Source: Paraglomus occultum
Taxonomy: Eukaryota > Glomeromycota > Glomeromycetes > Paraglomerales > Paraglomeraceae
Length of the DNA: 11,717 bases
NCBI GenBank assembly: GCA_910592205.1
Contig: CAJVPJ010001177.1
Location: 1 to 11,717 of the forward strand
Direction: 5' to 3'
The notes under the pieces were generated by a model, which was not told the origin of the DNA, did not search any database, and saw only the letters and a list, made by a program, of their open reading frames with translations. This document shows, in pieces, positions 9,736 to 11,717 of this stretch (position 1 is its first letter; each line of letters starts with the position of its first letter). A program made the position numbers and the translations under genes.

Positions 9736-11195
9736 ATGTCCGACGTCTGCAAAGATTTGCTACGCTTGTTGGATAGCGAAAAGCATTACGACGTGCTTCT
9801 TTCCGTAGGTGAAGAAGGAAAGACCAAAGAGTTTAAAGTGCATTCGCTAATTCTTCGTGCACGTTCAACTTATTTTGCTGCTGCTATCAGTGAAAGGTGG
9901 GCAACGAAGAAGGATGACAAGTTTGTTCTCAAGAAACCAAATGTGACTCCTGCAACTATGGATTTCATTCTAAGGTTTGTTGTCGCACGATAGCACGGAA
10001 CCGAGACTATTTTACGAGTACAGCAATAACTTCCTAAAGTTTGAACCATTAATTCTATAGATATTTGTACGGTGGTGTTGTCGATTTTGCCTCGCAACGT
10101 GCATCTGTTATTTTTGACGTATTGCTTGCTACGGACGAGTTGGAATTGTTGGAGCTATTAAATGACGTACAGCAGTACATTATAGAGAAAAAAGATGAAT
10201 TCTTGAACGATAATCCGGTTAACATCCTTAAGAAAATATGGTTTCACGAATCTTTTATTCCTTTACGGAATATTTGCATCGGGATTATATGTCAACAACC
10301 CAGTATTCTGTTTGATGGGGATGATTTTGTTGAAGTACCAGAGTCCATCTTGGAGCATATTCTTCAGATAGATGACTTGAACGTACCAGAGATATACGTC
10401 TGGCGCAAGCTTCTAGAATGGGGCGTCGCACAAAATCAAGAGTTAACTTCGTTGAATAATTCCGGCAACTGGACGAAGGATGATTTTGCAAACCTAGAAA
10501 AAACATTGCATCAATGTCTTCGTCATGTTAGGTATCATGCTTTTCAACCGCAAGAATTTTGTGAGAGCGTCATGCCGTACAAAAAATTGATACCTAAAGA
10601 CATTAGAGACGATATTATTCGCTATTATATGGCCCCAGAAAACAAATCGCCTCAATGGAAGCCGGCTCGTGCGAGTACCCATACAGAAATCGACTCACGC
10701 GTCATAAAGCGAATGCGGGTTGACTTAATTTCCTTGTGGATCGACATAAACAAATATTTTGCGCACACGAGATTTCAATACGAATTATTACTCCGAGGTA
10801 CAAGGGATGGCTTCGATAGCGGCAAATTCCATAATCTCTGTGACAATAAGGGGCCGACGCTTATTGTCTGTAAGACTAACTCGGGTAATACGATCATCGG
10901 AGGTTATAATCCACTGAATTGGACTTCTAACGACTCAACTTACGGGAACACCAACAAAAGTTTCTTGTTTTATATTAGAAATATTGATGACCTTAGCTCT
11001 GCACAGATTGCTCGTGTCAATAACAGCTCAAACGCTGTGTATTATCATAGTTCGTATGGTCCATGTTTTGGCAGTGGAAACGACTTGCGTGCAAACGGTA
11101 CTAGTTGGTCATCAAGCCCTAATTCCTATCCCAATATAGGGATACCTAGTAATTTTACAATCCAAGAATATGAGGTTTTTAAAGTAATTGGCTAA
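9736..11195 (+). CDS. BTB-BACK-TLDc domain protein, second tandem copy
   Basis: Two exons (9736-9974 and 10061-11195) and an 86-nt phase-2 intron give 457 residues. Domain order is as in the first copy: BTB about 17-100 (HYDVLLSVGEEG, EFKVHSLILRARSTYF), BACK-like about 110-270, and TLDc about 292-457 with GTRDGFDS (326-333), IGGYNPLNW (359-367), YGPCFG (412-417) and EYEVFKV (450-456). The open frame extends upstream of 9736 but contains no other ATG; ATG 9736 has A at -3 and gives MSDVCKDLL, matching the first copy's start. Replacements are many but the frame is intact, so both copies look maintained. The variable parts are the BACK-TLDc linker (about 268-292) and the late TLDc loop (about 418-443), while the TLDc core is nearly unchanged. 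Its function is inferred only from domains: a possible Cullin-3 adaptor or stress-related V-ATPase partner. Confidence 0.9.
10017..10060 (+). promoter_or_regulatory. Conserved 3' part of the intron, second copy
   Basis: The counterpart of 7631-7674, differing at three of 44 positions, all C/T changes. In this copy the intron is the uninterrupted 86-nt form. Confidence 0.5.
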
Positions 11196-11269
11196 AGAGT
11201 TGGCCTGCAGTTCAGTTATCGCATCCAGAGTAACAAAACATAAAATTTTGAATTAGTAACTTTGTCTTC
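11196..11269 (+). other. 3' flank of second BTB-TLDc gene, shared with the first copy
   Basis: Blocks ttcagttatcgcat (from 11211), cagagta.caaaa, gaattag and ctttgtcttc (ending 11269) match the 3' flank of the first copy at 8829-8895. Similarity fades after this point, marking the right edge of the duplicated unit. Confidence 0.55.
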
Positions 11270-11326
11270 ATTAAAAGTTTGTAGCGGAAGCGGGTTACAT
11301 CATTTATGTCAAATGGTGCTTAAAAC

Positions 11327-11332
11327 AATAAA
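11327..11332 (+). terminator. Candidate polyadenylation signal of the second BTB-TLDc gene
   Basis: AATAAA about 130 nt after the stop codon (TAA 11193-11195), followed by GT-rich sequence (gtgtagtctcc). Confidence 0.4.
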
Positions 11333-11717
11333 GTGTAGTCTCCTCGAGTCTTTGAACAGCGCGTTGTTTGAGAACGGATTACTGAAAGCATATTTTACTG
11401 TAGACTACGCCAACGATAATTAGATCTATATCATTAAATGTCAATTTTTGCACAAATCTCGCACGCGGGTTACTTTTTGCACTGGTCCCTTAACAAATCC
11501 ACGTCGAAAAAATTAGGAGCAATGTAACGTAACAGCATTGTTTGTTATTACTTGAGGGGTCGCATTTTATTGTAAATTACATGCACTCAAGACGCTCAGA
11601 ACTACAGCTGTAAATAACGGACCCACTAAATTAAGACGCTCACAAATTTATATTCTTATATTTTATTGGACATTAATTAACTGCGGTAGTTAGAAATTGG
11701 TTCCAGAAAGCTTAAAT
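11333..11717. other. 3' tail of the window, no gene seen
   Basis: No open frame of note. A 10-bp direct repeat, aagacgctca, occurs at 11589-11598 and 11633-11642; nothing else marks it as a mobile-element border. Confidence 0.5.

Noticed and set aside
11589-11642. The 10-bp direct repeat aagacgctca as target-site duplications of an insertion.
   Set aside because: The 34 nt between the copies have no inverted-repeat ends or other element features; a chance or simple local duplication is as likely.
1-11717. CRISPR arrays, bacterial operons, riboswitches, rRNA or tRNA genes.
   Set aside because: No regularly spaced repeats and no tRNA or rRNA signatures were seen, and all genes have spliceosomal introns, so prokaryotic features are not expected.

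Overview
This is eukaryotic nuclear DNA, almost certainly fungal. Four protein genes can be assembled, all on the + strand. Their coding parts are broken by short GT-AG introns (65-246 nt). The intergenic DNA is AT-rich. The best pointer to the lineage is a tandem pair of BTB-BACK-TLDc proteins, an architecture that is strongly expanded in arbuscular mycorrhizal fungi (Glomeromycotina) and some relatives. I would place the window there or in another Mucoromycota lineage, but that rests on family distribution and not on any species-specific marker.

Layout. Positions 1-184 look like one end of a pogo/Tigger-type DNA transposon, running off the left edge. Positions 437-2735 hold homogentisate 1,2-dioxygenase in 11 exons, which join into an intact 437-residue protein with all iron ligands. 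Positions 2736-3477 are intergenic, with an AAT microsatellite and the UAP1 promoter. Positions 3478-5154 hold UDP-N-acetylglucosamine pyrophosphorylase in 3 exons (494 residues). Positions 5155-7224 are about 2 kb of AT-rich DNA in which I find no gene. Positions 7225-8803 and 9736-11195 hold the two BTB-BACK-TLDc paralogues, each with one phase-2 intron at the same codon (456 and 457 residues). Positions 11196-11717 hold the 3' flank of the second copy and nothing else recognisable.

The first two genes are ordinary conserved metabolic genes: tyrosine/phenylalanine breakdown, and the last step of UDP-GlcNAc synthesis that feeds chitin, N-glycans and GPI anchors. They share no pathway and need not be co-regulated. 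The second half is a small lineage-specific tandem duplication. The duplicated unit covers the coding region, the intron and about 75-90 nt of 3' flank, but not the promoter.

The most interesting details lie in the duplicated pair. The intron of the first copy carries a roughly 106-nt insertion bounded by 11-bp perfect inverted repeats (MITE-like) that is absent from the second copy. The last 44 nt of the intron are more conserved between the copies than the exon beside them. The protein architecture suggests an untested role as Cullin-3 adaptors whose TLDc domain could contact the V-ATPase.
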